A stretch of DNA of 64,000 bases from an uncultured Bacteroidia bacterium (GTDB taxonomy: Bacteria > Bacteroidota > Bacteroidia > Bacteroidales > UBA932): the NCBI GenBank assembly GCA_902774155.1, contig CACYHF010000002.1, positions 1 through 64,000 on the forward strand, given 5' to 3'. Made by a program: the position numbers and the translations under genes. How positions within the stretch are numbered: position 1 is the stretch's first letter; each line of letters opens with the position of its first letter. Below the pieces are notes generated by a model. That model made no database searches. It was not told where the DNA came from and saw only the letters and a program-made list of their open reading frames with translations. This document shows, piece by piece, positions 45,572 to 54,286 of the stretch.

Positions 45572-47026
45572 ATGCCAATTTCAGCCATCATAGGGACTAT
45601 TTTATGGACCGTGCTTTACCTGAGCATCGCTGTCCAGGTGACCCTGAGCAGAAAAGATTCGGATGCCAAGCTTTTCTGGCTGGTGTTCGCTGCACTGTTC
45701 CTTCCGTTGGCACTGCCCCTCTATCTTTTGACGGGTATCTACTACCGCCGTCCGGATGCCCGGGAACGCTTGCATAGCCGTTCGTTGGACTTTTTCCAGC
45801 GGCAAATGACCAAAGACCTGAAGGAACGCTATTTCACCAACGCCAATCTGGAGCAGGTAAATGATCTGTGGCGCCCCCTGGCCCACTTGCTGCTGGCCTG
45901 CGGGGAAGGGAACAAGGTCTATGCCCATAACTCCTTTGAAATCATCACTTCCGGTGCCCGAAAAAGGGAACTCCTGCTGGAAGACATCGGCAAGGCACAA
46001 AAGTACATCCATCTGGAGTACTTCCGTTTTGGGAACGACGCTTCCGGTCGGGAAGTGCGGGATGCGCTGCTGAAAAAGGCTTCCGAAGGGGTGGAGGTGC
46101 GCTTTATCAACAACAATATGTCTGCGTGGCGCATTCCCACGTCCTATTTTAATGATATGCGCAAGGGCGGCATGGAGGTAAAGAACTTCACGAGTATCCG
46201 CTACGGCTGGCACATCTGGCTCATGCGCCTGAATCACCAGGACCACCGCAAGATGGTCATCATCGACGGCAAGGTGGCCTATACCGGCGGCATGAACATC
46301 AACGACAACTACTTCTGTCGTTGGCGCGATACCCACCTGCGTATAGAAGGACCGGTGATTGCCCGCCTGCAGGTTTCCTTCATCGACACCTGGCTCAGCT
46401 GCGGGGGAAAGCTCAACCGTCCGCTCCCGTATTATTTCGACATTCCCATGAAAGGGGGCGAAGCACCGCTCAAGGACAAACTCCTGCAGGTGGTTACCGA
46501 TGCTCCGGAATTCCCTTTGCCCTCCTCCCAATTGGCCTACGAATGGATTCTGCAGAACGCGAGGGAATACGTCTATATCCAGACGCCCTATTTCATTCCG
46601 CCCACCTCATTTCTGCATGCCCTTAAAGGGGCGGCGTTGAGGGGCGTGGATGTCCGCTTGATGCTTCCCAAGGAAGTGGATACCCCGCTTATCGGCTGGG
46701 CCAACCGTTCCTATTATGAGGAATGCCTGGAGGCCGGCGTCCGCATTTTCGAACGGAGCGGAGCCTTCATCCATTGCAAAACGCTGGTGGCCGATGATGC
46801 CGTGAGCATCGTGGGCGCTACCAACCTGGATGCACGCAGCTTCGGCATCAACAACGAAGTGAACACCTTCGCCTATGACCAGGAAACCGCCCTCGCCTGC
46901 AAGAAGATTTTCCTGGACGAGCCCGAAGCACTGGAGGAAATCCTCCTGCCCGCGTGGAAAGCCAAGCACCGTGAGCATCGGCAGTACTTCTCCCAGATCA
47001 TTCGCCTGTTCAGCAGTGTCCTTTAA
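45572..47026 (+). CDS. cls: Cardiolipin synthase (phospholipase D type)
   Basis: This 484-residue membrane enzyme joins phospholipids to make cardiolipin. Two N-terminal membrane helices (residues 1-55) precede two HKD domains, HQDHRKMVIIDGKVAYTGG and HCKTLVADDAVSIVGATN, the paired PLD catalytic motifs. The ATG at 45572 was chosen because it follows the promoter and gives MPISAIIGTILWTVLYL, the first helix. Its gene is next to an acyl-CoA ligase in divergent orientation, both in lipid metabolism. Its end abuts the convergent lipoprotein gene. Confidence 0.94.
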   Translation: MPISAIIGTILWTVLYLSIAVQVTLSRKDSDAKLFWLVFAALFLPLALPLYLLTGIYYRRPDARERLHSRSLDFFQRQMTKDLKERYFTNANLEQVNDLWRPLAHLLLACGEGNKVYAHNSFEIITSGARKRELLLEDIGKAQKYIHLEYFRFGNDASGREVRDALLKKASEGVEVRFINNNMSAWRIPTSYFNDMRKGGMEVKNFTSIRYGWHIWLMRLNHQDHRKMVIIDGKVAYTGGMNINDNYFCRWRDTHLRIEGPVIARLQVSFIDTWLSCGGKLNRPLPYYFDIPMKGGEAPLKDKLLQVVTDAPEFPLPSSQLAYEWILQNAREYVYIQTPYFIPPTSFLHALKGAALRGVDVRLMLPKEVDTPLIGWANRSYYEECLEAGVRIFERSGAFIHCKTLVADDAVSIVGATNLDARSFGINNEVNTFAYDQETALACKKIFLDEPEALEEILLPAWKAKHREHRQYFSQIIRLFSSVL

Positions 47027-48046
47027 TTAAGGAAACAGGTATTCGGCCGTACTTTTCAGGCCAATTGTACCAAAGTAACGCTGCACCACATCTCCTTTCA
47101 GATATACCTCTCGGCCGATGAATTCCGGGTGATCCACCAGGTTCAGGGCGTCGCGAAGGGCACCTTGGGGCAGTTCCACGGCCATGCAGGCGGCTTTTTC
47201 CGTAATGGATGGGCTTTCAGCAAGTGCCAGGTGGGTGCTCTTCCCAAGGTCCCCGGTCTTGACGCTTTTTCCGTTGGAGGTAAGGTCTCCGCCCACGATG
47301 TAGCCGTACACCCAGAGGCCTTCTTCTCCCACATGCGCCCGGGCCTGGCTCACGGAAAGGGCGTTCAGCAGGACATAGTCTTCACCGGTCCGGTTCCGGG
47401 TAGTGTCCACGGAAATACTCACCTGGCCGCCGGGTTCGGAAACATGCAGCTGCATCGTAAGGACTTCCCGGGACGTGAGTTTGCGGGTAAAGAGCGTCTG
47501 TTCGTTGCCCTGGTGATACAGGAACGCGGAGACGACATCGGCCAGGAAATAGCCTGTCCGTTGCTCCTGGTAGGTGTATTTCAGCTGGGTGTCGGCCTGA
47601 CGGACGTACAATTCACCGCCGGGAAAGGCTTCCTGAAAGGCGGAGGAAGGCTGGAGCCGGAGGCCGGCGTTGAGCAGCGTACACAGCAGATGGGCCGTGA
47701 CCGTCTGGCCGGAAGGCACTACCACCACCTGCTCGTCCCCGAACTGCGGGCGCTCGAAGGCCGGGACCGTGAAGGGGATGGAAACCACTTTCAGGGTATA
47801 AGCCCCGGGCGAAACCGGCAGGTAGGCGGGCGAATCGCCATAGGTACCCTCGTACAGGAGGTTTCCCTCGGCATCCTGAATGGTCAGGAAAAAATCGTTG
47901 GTGTCCGGCATCTCGCTTTTGGTGGAGGGATTATCCACCAGCACCCAGCGCAGTTCTCCCATTTCTTCCGTTCGGGGAAGCAGGGAAAAGTCGTCGCAGG
48001 CACCCAGTCCCGCCAGCAGCGGGAGCAACAGCAAAAGTTTCTTCAT
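47027..48046 (-). CDS. Lipoprotein with DUF4493-like and DUF6359-like domains
   Basis: This 339-residue lipoprotein has the signal MKKLLLLLPLLAGLGACDD with Cys at residue 18. The N-terminal half (GELRWVLVDN through VSPGAYTLKVVSIPF and TVTAHLLCTLLNAGLRL) matches the DUF4493 type found in Bacteroidales surface or fimbrial-like lipoproteins. The C-terminal part (VYGYIVGGDLTSN through VYLKGDVVQRYFGTIGLK) resembles the OB-fold-like DUF6359 domain. Role unknown, likely at the cell surface. A frame extension upstream to 48355 exists but is not protein-like. It diverges from ffh. Confidence 0.82.
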   Translation of the reverse strand: MKKLLLLLPLLAGLGACDDFSLLPRTEEMGELRWVLVDNPSTKSEMPDTNDFFLTIQDAEGNLLYEGTYGDSPAYLPVSPGAYTLKVVSIPFTVPAFERPQFGDEQVVVVPSGQTVTAHLLCTLLNAGLRLQPSSAFQEAFPGGELYVRQADTQLKYTYQEQRTGYFLADVVSAFLYHQGNEQTLFTRKLTSREVLTMQLHVSEPGGQVSISVDTTRNRTGEDYVLLNALSVSQARAHVGEEGLWVYGYIVGGDLTSNGKSVKTGDLGKSTHLALAESPSITEKAACMAVELPQGALRDALNLVDHPEFIGREVYLKGDVVQRYFGTIGLKSTAEYLFP

Positions 48047-48118
48047 AAGGCAATTTCGTTTATGGGCTGGACTCCGTTGTCCGGTCCGGAGCGAAGGTAG
48101 GGTCCCCGCCCGGAATGC

Positions 48119-48150
48119 ATCGTAAAAAAGCAGACTATTTTTTTTACGAT
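48119..48150. promoter_or_regulatory. Perfect 11-bp inverted repeat in the lipoprotein/ffh divergent gap
   Basis: ATCGTAAAAAA (48119-48129) and TTTTTTACGAT (48140-48150) flank 10 nt. Both neighbouring genes are transcribed away from this gap, so a terminator role is not expected; a protein-binding operator or leader hairpin is possible. Confidence 0.4.
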
Positions 48151-48215
48151 TCCCCTGAAACAACAGCCAAGTGCAGGAATAAAAGACACGATTTCCTTTC
48201 TTCACGCAAAATCCG

Positions 48216-48223
48216 TATATTTG
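48216..48223 (+). promoter_or_regulatory. -7 box TATATTTG for ffh
   Basis: TATATTTG lies 25 nt upstream of the ffh ATG at 48249. Confidence 0.6.
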
Positions 48224-48248
48224 CAAGATTGAGTAAAGCAAAAAAACT

Positions 48249-49571
48249 ATGTTCGAGAACCTGAGTGAGAGACTGGAGCGGTCTTTCAAGATATTGAAGG
48301 GTGAAGGGAAAATCACCGAAATCAACGTAGCGGAAACGGTCAAGGACATCCGCAAGGCCCTGCTGGACGCCGACGTCAGCTACAAGGTGGCCAAGGACTT
48401 CTGCAACCGCGTGAAGGACAAGGCTATGGGCGCCAACGTGCTCACCGCCGTGAAGCCTCAGCAGATGATGGTGAAGATCACCCACGACGAACTGGCCGAT
48501 TTTATGGGCTCCACGGCCCAGGACATCAATGTGAAGGGGAATCCCGGCGTGGTGCTGGTGGCCGGTCTCAACGGTTCGGGTAAGACCACCTTCTCGGCCA
48601 AGCTGGCCCTGCACCTGAAGTCCAAGCGCGGTATGAAGGTGCTCCTGGCCGCCTGCGACACGTTCCGTCCTGCCGCCATCGAACAGCTCAAGGTCCTGGG
48701 TGAGAGCATCCAGGTGCCCGTTTATACGGAAGAAGGGGAGAAGGACCCCATCAAGATAGCCCAAGCCGCCATTGCCAAGGCCAAGGCCGAAGGCTACAGC
48801 GTGGTGATTGTGGATACCGCCGGCCGCCTGGCCGTGGACCAGCAGCTGATGGACGAGATATCGGCCCTGCACCAGGCCGTCCACCCCACGGAAACGCTCT
48901 TCGTGGTGGATGCCATGACGGGCCAGGACGCCGTGGAAACGGCCAAGGCCTTCAACGACCGCCTGGATTTCGACGGCGTGGTCCTCACCAAGATGGACGG
49001 CGACACCCGTGGCGGTGCAGCCCTTTCCATCAAGGCCGTGGTGGGGAAACCCATCAAGTTCGTGAGCTCCGGTGAAAAGCTGGAAGCACTGGATATCTTC
49101 CACCCCGACCGTATCGCCGACCGCATCCTGGGTATGGGCGATGTGGTGTCCCTGGTAGAGAAAGCCCAGGAACAGTTCGACGAGAAGCAGACCCGCGAAC
49201 TCAAGAAAAAGCTGGCACGGGACCAGTTCACCCTCTGGGACTTCTATCAGCAGATCCAGCAGGTGAAGAAGATGGGCAATATGAAGGACCTGGCGTCCAT
49301 GATTCCCGGCGTGGGCAAAGCCATCAAGGACGTGGATATCCCGGACGACGCCTTCAAGGCCACGGAGGCCATCATCCTGTCCATGACCCCGTACGAACGT
49401 GAGCATCCGGAAGCCATCAACGGCTCCCGCCGCAAACGCATTGCCGACGGCTCCGGCACCTCCCTGCCGGATGTGAACAAGCTCCTGAAGCAGTTCGAAG
49501 GCACCCGCAAACTAATGAAGGGCGCCGTCACCGGCACCCTTATGCAGCAAATGAAGGGATTCAGACGCTGA
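48249..49571 (+). CDS. ffh: Signal recognition particle protein Ffh
   Basis: This 440-residue GTPase binds 4.5S RNA and signal sequences and delivers ribosomes to the membrane via FtsY. The N domain (SERLERSFKILKG), the G domain with GLNGSGKTTFSAKL, DTAGRLAVDQQLM and TKMDGDTRGGAALS, and the Met-rich M domain at the C-terminus (MKGAVTGTLMQQMKGFRR) are complete. The last codons also form one arm of a perfect 21-bp inverted repeat beyond the stop. No 4.5S RNA gene was recognised in the window. Confidence 0.97.
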   Translation: MFENLSERLERSFKILKGEGKITEINVAETVKDIRKALLDADVSYKVAKDFCNRVKDKAMGANVLTAVKPQQMMVKITHDELADFMGSTAQDINVKGNPGVVLVAGLNGSGKTTFSAKLALHLKSKRGMKVLLAACDTFRPAAIEQLKVLGESIQVPVYTEEGEKDPIKIAQAAIAKAKAEGYSVVIVDTAGRLAVDQQLMDEISALHQAVHPTETLFVVDAMTGQDAVETAKAFNDRLDFDGVVLTKMDGDTRGGAALSIKAVVGKPIKFVSSGEKLEALDIFHPDRIADRILGMGDVVSLVEKAQEQFDEKQTRELKKKLARDQFTLWDFYQQIQQVKKMGNMKDLASMIPGVGKAIKDVDIPDDAFKATEAIILSMTPYEREHPEAINGSRRKRIADGSGTSLPDVNKLLKQFEGTRKLMKGAVTGTLMQQMKGFRR

Positions 49572-49589
49572 ATCCCTTCATTTGCTGCA
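49543..49589. repeat. Perfect 21-bp inverted repeat spanning the ffh stop codon
   Basis: The sequence 49543-49563, which codes for the last residues of Ffh, is the exact reverse complement of 49569-49589, with GACGC between. It would form a very stable hairpin in the ffh mRNA, but seven A rather than T follow it, so it is not a standard intrinsic terminator in that direction. Confidence 0.85.
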
Positions 49590-49619
49590 AAAAAACACCT
49601 ACGTTACCCTCTCCCCATA

Positions 49620-49658
49620 CCCCTCTCCTGAGAGAGGGGCTGGCGGCAGAAGCCGCCA
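49620..49658. repeat. Two tandem perfect hairpins after ffh
   Basis: CCCCTCTC/GAGAGGGG with a CTGA loop (49620-49639) is followed by TGGCGGC/GCCGCCA with an AGAA loop (49641-49658). Their G-run and GCCGC pattern recalls the core of the palindromic elements (GGGAGGGG and GCCGGC hairpins), but homology is not established. They lie between the convergent ffh and 5'-nucleotidase genes. Confidence 0.6.
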
Positions 49659-49679
49659 TTGGTCGCTCGTTCAACAGTC

Positions 49680-51422
49680 TTACTTCTTGAACAATAGGGC
49701 CATATCGGCCTCGAGGGCAGGTTGGGCTATCTTCTCCGGCACGAATTTCCAGGTTCCGATGACGGACGGCTGGCCGATGATCTCGGGATCGATGCTGCCG
49801 TTTTCCATCAGATAATCGTATAAGATGTTGCGGAGTTCCGGATGACGGGAAACAATCCGCTCATCGGTGTTCTCTATGCCGGCTTCCTGTAGCAGTCCGC
49901 CGCCGCCGCTGGCGCGGTAGGAGGTCATGGCTACCTTGTAGGAGCGCTGTGGATCAAAGGCGCTGCCATCGGCCATGGAAGTGATCTGGATGCGGCTGCC
50001 GAAGGGTTTGGTAACATCCACAGTATAGTTGATGCCGGCGGCCGAATCGAAATTGTAGGCGCGGTTGACGAAGGACCAGCCTGCCTGCTGGGTACGGGGA
50101 TCGTCCCGCTTTTGGATCTTGAGGATATGATCATCGGCCTTGGCAATGGTGTTGATCCATTTGTCATAGGACACTTCCAGGTATTTTTGCAGTTCCTCAC
50201 CCGTCATATTGACTACATATAGCTGATTCTCAAACGGATAGATGGTGAACAAATCGTTGTAAAGTAGCGTACCGCTGTTCACGTGTCCGTTGTAGGTGAG
50301 GGGAGCGGCGATGGAGATTTCGGCCGGAACCCGGGTAAGGCCCAGGGTGTGGATCAGGTTCATATAATGGCACATGCCTTTGTAGGCTTCGCGGGTATGC
50401 AGTTCCGCATTCAGGATGCCCACCTCCTGCAGGGTGAACGCCTTCACGGCCTCGAAGTCTTTCCGGAAATGGGCCCGCATGGCTGGATCGGCTTTTTCGG
50501 CCTTTACAGGGATGAGGTCTGTCTGGAAGGATTTTTCCTTGATCTGGCCGTCCTGCACCAGCAGATGCATCTTTCCGTGCGCCACATATCGGCTGTGGCT
50601 GCCGGAATTCAGGAGCGCCATGGTGTCGCGGGTCTCCACATAGGGCCGATGGTCGTGGCCGCATACCACCCAGTCCACGCCCTGCACGTGGTTGAATACA
50701 TCCAGGGCTTCCGCTTCCAGGATGGTGCCGTCGCCTTGTCCGCAGGCCGAATGCATAGCCGCTACTACCACGTCAGGATGCTCTTTGGCGCGCACCAGGT
50801 CCACATCACGCTGGATAATATCGGCAATGGAGACAAAGTGCATTCCACTCCAAAGGTCTTCGTTGAGCCAGGCGGCGATGTTGGCATTGTTGTAACCCAG
50901 GACGGCGATCCGCAGCCCGGCCTTCTTGACCAACTTGTAGAGGGGGAAGTAGGTTTGGCCATTATCGTTGCGGATGGCATTGCCCGCCAGGAAAGGAGAA
51001 CCGGCTTTCTGCAATTCCGCCGCTACGCGGTCGTACACCGGATGGCCGGTTTCAATGTCGTGGTTACCCATGGCTACGGCGTCGTAGCGCATATATTCCA
51101 GCAGGCGCGGGAACAGGTGTGGGCTCAGGGTATCGATGTAATTGAAATAGTACGGGGCGTTGTCTCCCTGCAGGCAGTCGCCGGCATCCAGCAGCAGCAC
51201 GTTGTCAAAACCATCGGCCGTGCGGACGCTGTCGATGTAATAATTCATGGCGAAAAGGGACCTGCGCAGATGGCCGTCCACGTAGGTGGAGTCGAACCAG
51301 GTACCGTGCACGTCGTTGGTGGACAGTATGGTGAGGTTGTATTCACCGTCTTTGAGTTTGTGCGTGCAGGAAAGGGAGAGCAGTACAGGGACCGCAAGGA
51401 GGACAAGATGGCGGAATTTCAT
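49680..51422 (-). CDS. 5'-nucleotidase/UshA-like metallophosphatase lipoprotein
   Basis: This 580-residue protein has a lipoprotein signal (LLAVPVLLSLSC) and the calcineurin-type metallophosphatase motifs STNDVHG, LDAGDCLQGD, MGNHDIE and VCGHDHRP in the first 280 residues. The C-terminal 5'-nucleotidase domain (PLTYNGHVNSGTLLYNDLF, YRASGGGGLLQEAG) is present. It probably removes phosphate from nucleotides or related esters in the periplasm or outer membrane. It diverges from the sugar oxidoreductase gene. Confidence 0.92.
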   Translation of the reverse strand: MKFRHLVLLAVPVLLSLSCTHKLKDGEYNLTILSTNDVHGTWFDSTYVDGHLRRSLFAMNYYIDSVRTADGFDNVLLLDAGDCLQGDNAPYYFNYIDTLSPHLFPRLLEYMRYDAVAMGNHDIETGHPVYDRVAAELQKAGSPFLAGNAIRNDNGQTYFPLYKLVKKAGLRIAVLGYNNANIAAWLNEDLWSGMHFVSIADIIQRDVDLVRAKEHPDVVVAAMHSACGQGDGTILEAEALDVFNHVQGVDWVVCGHDHRPYVETRDTMALLNSGSHSRYVAHGKMHLLVQDGQIKEKSFQTDLIPVKAEKADPAMRAHFRKDFEAVKAFTLQEVGILNAELHTREAYKGMCHYMNLIHTLGLTRVPAEISIAAPLTYNGHVNSGTLLYNDLFTIYPFENQLYVVNMTGEELQKYLEVSYDKWINTIAKADDHILKIQKRDDPRTQQAGWSFVNRAYNFDSAAGINYTVDVTKPFGSRIQITSMADGSAFDPQRSYKVAMTSYRASGGGGLLQEAGIENTDERIVSRHPELRNILYDYLMENGSIDPEIIGQPSVIGTWKFVPEKIAQPALEADMALLFKK

Positions 51423-51463
51423 GGTGGTTTTGGTTTAATGCACGAAGATACGATTTTTTTTAG

Positions 51464-51471
51464 TATATTTG
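51464..51471 (+). promoter_or_regulatory. -7 box TATATTTG for the oxidoreductase/DUF1080 pair
   Basis: TATATTTG lies 27 nt upstream of the ATG at 51499. A weaker minus-strand TATCTTCG (51443-51450) may serve the 5'-nucleotidase gene. Confidence 0.6.
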
Positions 51472-51498
51472 TATCAATCACATAACACTGAAATCCCC

Positions 51499-52938
51499 AT
51501 GGAAATGTTTTCCCGACGTAGTTTCATCAAGACGGCCGGACTGGGAACAGCCGGAGCCGTCCTGGGCGTGCAGCATCTTTCCGCATCGGAACGCCCCCAG
51601 GGGCCGGCTGCACGGAAAGAGAGCAAGATCCGGCTGGCTGCCATCGGCATTGCCAACCGCGGAGCTCAGATCATCGGCGATTTCATGCGTACCGGTCTCT
51701 GCGATATCGTGGCCCTGTGCGACGTAGATCCGCAGAGCGAGGGCAGCCGCAAAACCATCGCCGCATTCCCCAAGGCCAAGCTTTTCACGGATTTCCGGAA
51801 GCTCTTTGAGGAGTACGCCGATCACTTCGACGCCGTCTGCGTCGCTATTCCGGACTTTGCACATTTCCCCGTGGCTATGCTGGCCTTGCACTATGGCAAG
51901 CACGTGTATCTGGAAAAACCCATGGCGCGTACCTTCCTGGAGTGCGAACTGCTGATGGACGCCGCCCGCCGGCATCCGCAGCTGGCCACCCAGGTGGGCA
52001 ACCAGGGCCATTCGGAGGAAAACTATTTCCAGTTCAAGGCCTGGAAAGAGGCTGGCATCATCAAGGATGTTTATTCCATCGTGGCTCACCATAACGACTG
52101 GCGCCGCTGGCATCCCTACGATGTCAATATCCATAAGTATCCGGATGCGGAACCTGTTCCGGAGGGCATGGATTGGGACACCTGGCTGTGTACGGCCCAG
52201 TGGCACGACTACAACGGCAAGTATCATCCCGGCAACTGGCGCGGCTGGTTCGACTTCGGCATGGGCGCCATCGGCGACTGGGCGGCCCACATCATCGATA
52301 CCTGCCACGAGTTCCTGGAACTGGGGCTTCCGTATGAGATTGAGCCGCTGAAACTGACCGGCAGCAACGATTATTTCTTCCCGCAGGAGACCACCCTTCG
52401 CTTCCGTTTCGCCAGCCGCGGGGATATGCCCCCGGTGGAACTCACCTGGTATGACGGCCAGAAGAATTTCCCCACGCTGCCTGCCGGCTATGGTCCTACC
52501 ACCAACAACAGCGCCGATGTCCCCGCCACCAATATGGACGGCACCTTCACGCCGTCGGCCCTGAGCCCGGGCAAGATTATCTACTCCAAGGAACTCACGT
52601 TCCGCGGTGGCAGCCACGGCTCGCCGCTGCGGATCATTCCGGAGGAAAAGGCCCGCGAAATGGCGCCCAAACTGCCGTTCGTGCCGGACGAGGAAACCAT
52701 GTCCAACCATTTCCAGAACTTCCTGCTGGCCTGTATGGGCCAGGAGAAGACCCGTTCTCCCTTCGAGACCTTCGGCCCTATGTGCCAGACCTTCGCCCTG
52801 GGTGTGGTGGCCATCCGCACCGGCCGCAAGCTCAGCTTCGACCGTATGAGCAAAACCATTGTCAACGATCCTTTCGCCAATGCACTTCTGGTGGGTATGC
52901 CGCCCCGGAAGGGTTGGGAGGAGTATTATACCATGTAA
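51499..52938 (+). CDS. Gfo/Idh/MocA-family oxidoreductase with Tat-type signal
   Basis: This 479-residue protein begins [21 protein letters not shown], a twin-arginine (Tat) export signal, so it folds with its cofactor before export. The Rossmann fold has [16 protein letters not shown], and the family motif [11 protein letters not shown] contains the conserved Glu-Lys-Pro. These enzymes oxidise or reduce sugars with NAD(P). The next gene, 2 nt later, encodes a DUF1080 protein; in Bacteroides such pairs act on 3-keto sugars and glycosides. The upstream ATG within the promoter-proximal leader was not used. Confidence 0.93.
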   Translation: MEMFSRRSFIKTAGLGTAGAVLGVQHLSASERPQGPAARKESKIRLAAIGIANRGAQIIGDFMRTGLCDIVALCDVDPQSEGSRKTIAAFPKAKLFTDFRKLFEEYADHFDAVCVAIPDFAHFPVAMLALHYGKHVYLEKPMARTFLECELLMDAARRHPQLATQVGNQGHSEENYFQFKAWKEAGIIKDVYSIVAHHNDWRRWHPYDVNIHKYPDAEPVPEGMDWDTWLCTAQWHDYNGKYHPGNWRGWFDFGMGAIGDWAAHIIDTCHEFLELGLPYEIEPLKLTGSNDYFFPQETTLRFRFASRGDMPPVELTWYDGQKNFPTLPAGYGPTTNNSADVPATNMDGTFTPSALSPGKIIYSKELTFRGGSHGSPLRIIPEEKAREMAPKLPFVPDEETMSNHFQNFLLACMGQEKTRSPFETFGPMCQTFALGVVAIRTGRKLSFDRMSKTIVNDPFANALLVGMPPRKGWEEYYTM

Positions 52939-52940
52939 TT

Positions 52941-54284
52941 ATGAATAAGAGATTGATGCTGCTGGGGCTCGTCCTCACGCTGTCTTTTTCCGCTGCCGCA
53001 CAGCAGTGGGAACCTTTGTTCAACGGGAAGAACCTGAAGGGCTGGAAGCAAGTGACCGGTACGGCCCAATATGCCGCCAAAGACGGTATGATTGTGGGCA
53101 CGGCCACCAATAGCAAGGTAAATTCCTTCCTGGCCACCACCAAAGAATACGGCGACTTCATCCTGGAGTTCGACTTCCTGACGGAAGGCATCAATTCCGG
53201 CGTGCAGCTCCGCAGCCACAAGGATCCTGCCCGGGGCGTGGTCTACGGCTATCAGTTCGAGATTGATCCCGCCCCGCGTGCCTGGTCCGGCGGCATCTAC
53301 GACGAAGCCCGCCGGATGTGGCTGTATCGGCTCACCTCCAACGAGCCGGCCCGGAAGGCCTACCACGATGGCTGGAACCACGCCCGTATCGAATGCATCG
53401 GTACGCACATCCGCACCTGGGTGAACGGAATTCCCTGCGCCAATCTCATCGACGACGTGGATCCCAGCGGCTTTATCGCCCTGCAGGTCCACGTGGTGGG
53501 GGCCGAACAGCTGGGCGCCCGCATCTGCTGGAAAGACATCCGGATCATTACCAAAGACGTGGAGCAGTACGCCACGCCCACTTCGGCACCTTGCATCAAC
53601 TGCATTGCCAATACCCTTACGCCGGAGGAGGAAGCCGCCGGCTGGAAATTGCTCTTTGACGGAAAGACGGCCGACGGTTGGCAGAGCGCCCGTCCCCGTA
53701 TGAACGGTGCGTTCCCGCACGAAGGTTGGAGCATCGAGGACGGCGTGCTGTATGTCCACGCCGGCGACGGCGCGGAGAGTGCCAACGGCGGGGATATCAT
53801 CACCACCCGCAAGTACGGGAATTTCATCCTGAAGGTGGACTTCAAGATTACGGAAGGGGCCAACAGCGGTATCAAGTACTTTGTGGACCCGTTCCTGAAC
53901 ACCGGACCGGGTTCGGCCATTGGCTGTGAATTCCAGATCCTGGACGACAAACGCCATCCGGACGCCAAGCTGGGCGTGAAGGGAAACCGTACCCTGGGCT
54001 CCCTGTACGACCTCATTCCCGCCCCGCACGGGGACTGGGAGACCTACACCCTGGATGGCTGGAGCACGGCTATGATCGTGGTCTGCGGCAACCACGTGGA
54101 GCATTGGCTCAACGGTCACAAACTGTTGGAATACGAACGCAACAACCAGATGTGGAACGCCCTGGTGGCCTATAGCAAGTACAAGGACTGGCCCAACTTC
54201 GGCAATGCCCAGGAAGGCTACATCCTCCTGCAGGACCACGGCTTCCGCGTATCCTACCGCAATATCAAGATCAAGGAATTGTAG
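52941..54284 (+). CDS. Secreted protein with two DUF1080 (3-keto-disaccharide hydrolase) domains
   Basis: This 447-residue protein has a signal peptide ([21 protein letters not shown]) and two tandem copies of the jelly-roll DUF1080 domain: residues about 22-205 ([41 protein letters not shown]) and about 235-447 ([39 protein letters not shown]). DUF1080 proteins cut 3-keto-glycosides, matching the oxidoreductase gene just upstream. The two halves keep the same motifs, so this is an internal duplication. The linker between them contains [17 protein letters not shown]. Confidence 0.92.
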   Translation: MNKRLMLLGLVLTLSFSAAAQQWEPLFNGKNLKGWKQVTGTAQYAAKDGMIVGTATNSKVNSFLATTKEYGDFILEFDFLTEGINSGVQLRSHKDPARGVVYGYQFEIDPAPRAWSGGIYDEARRMWLYRLTSNEPARKAYHDGWNHARIECIGTHIRTWVNGIPCANLIDDVDPSGFIALQVHVVGAEQLGARICWKDIRIITKDVEQYATPTSAPCINCIANTLTPEEEAAGWKLLFDGKTADGWQSARPRMNGAFPHEGWSIEDGVLYVHAGDGAESANGGDIITTRKYGNFILKVDFKITEGANSGIKYFVDPFLNTGPGSAIGCEFQILDDKRHPDAKLGVKGNRTLGSLYDLIPAPHGDWETYTLDGWSTAMIVVCGNHVEHWLNGHKLLEYERNNQMWNALVAYSKYKDWPNFGNAQEGYILLQDHGFRVSYRNIKIKEL

Positions 54285-54286
54285 GA

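Noticed and set aside
49543..49589. Simple intrinsic terminator for ffh
   Set aside because: The stem is strong, but an A-run follows instead of a T-run, so it does not meet the rule for a forward intrinsic terminator.
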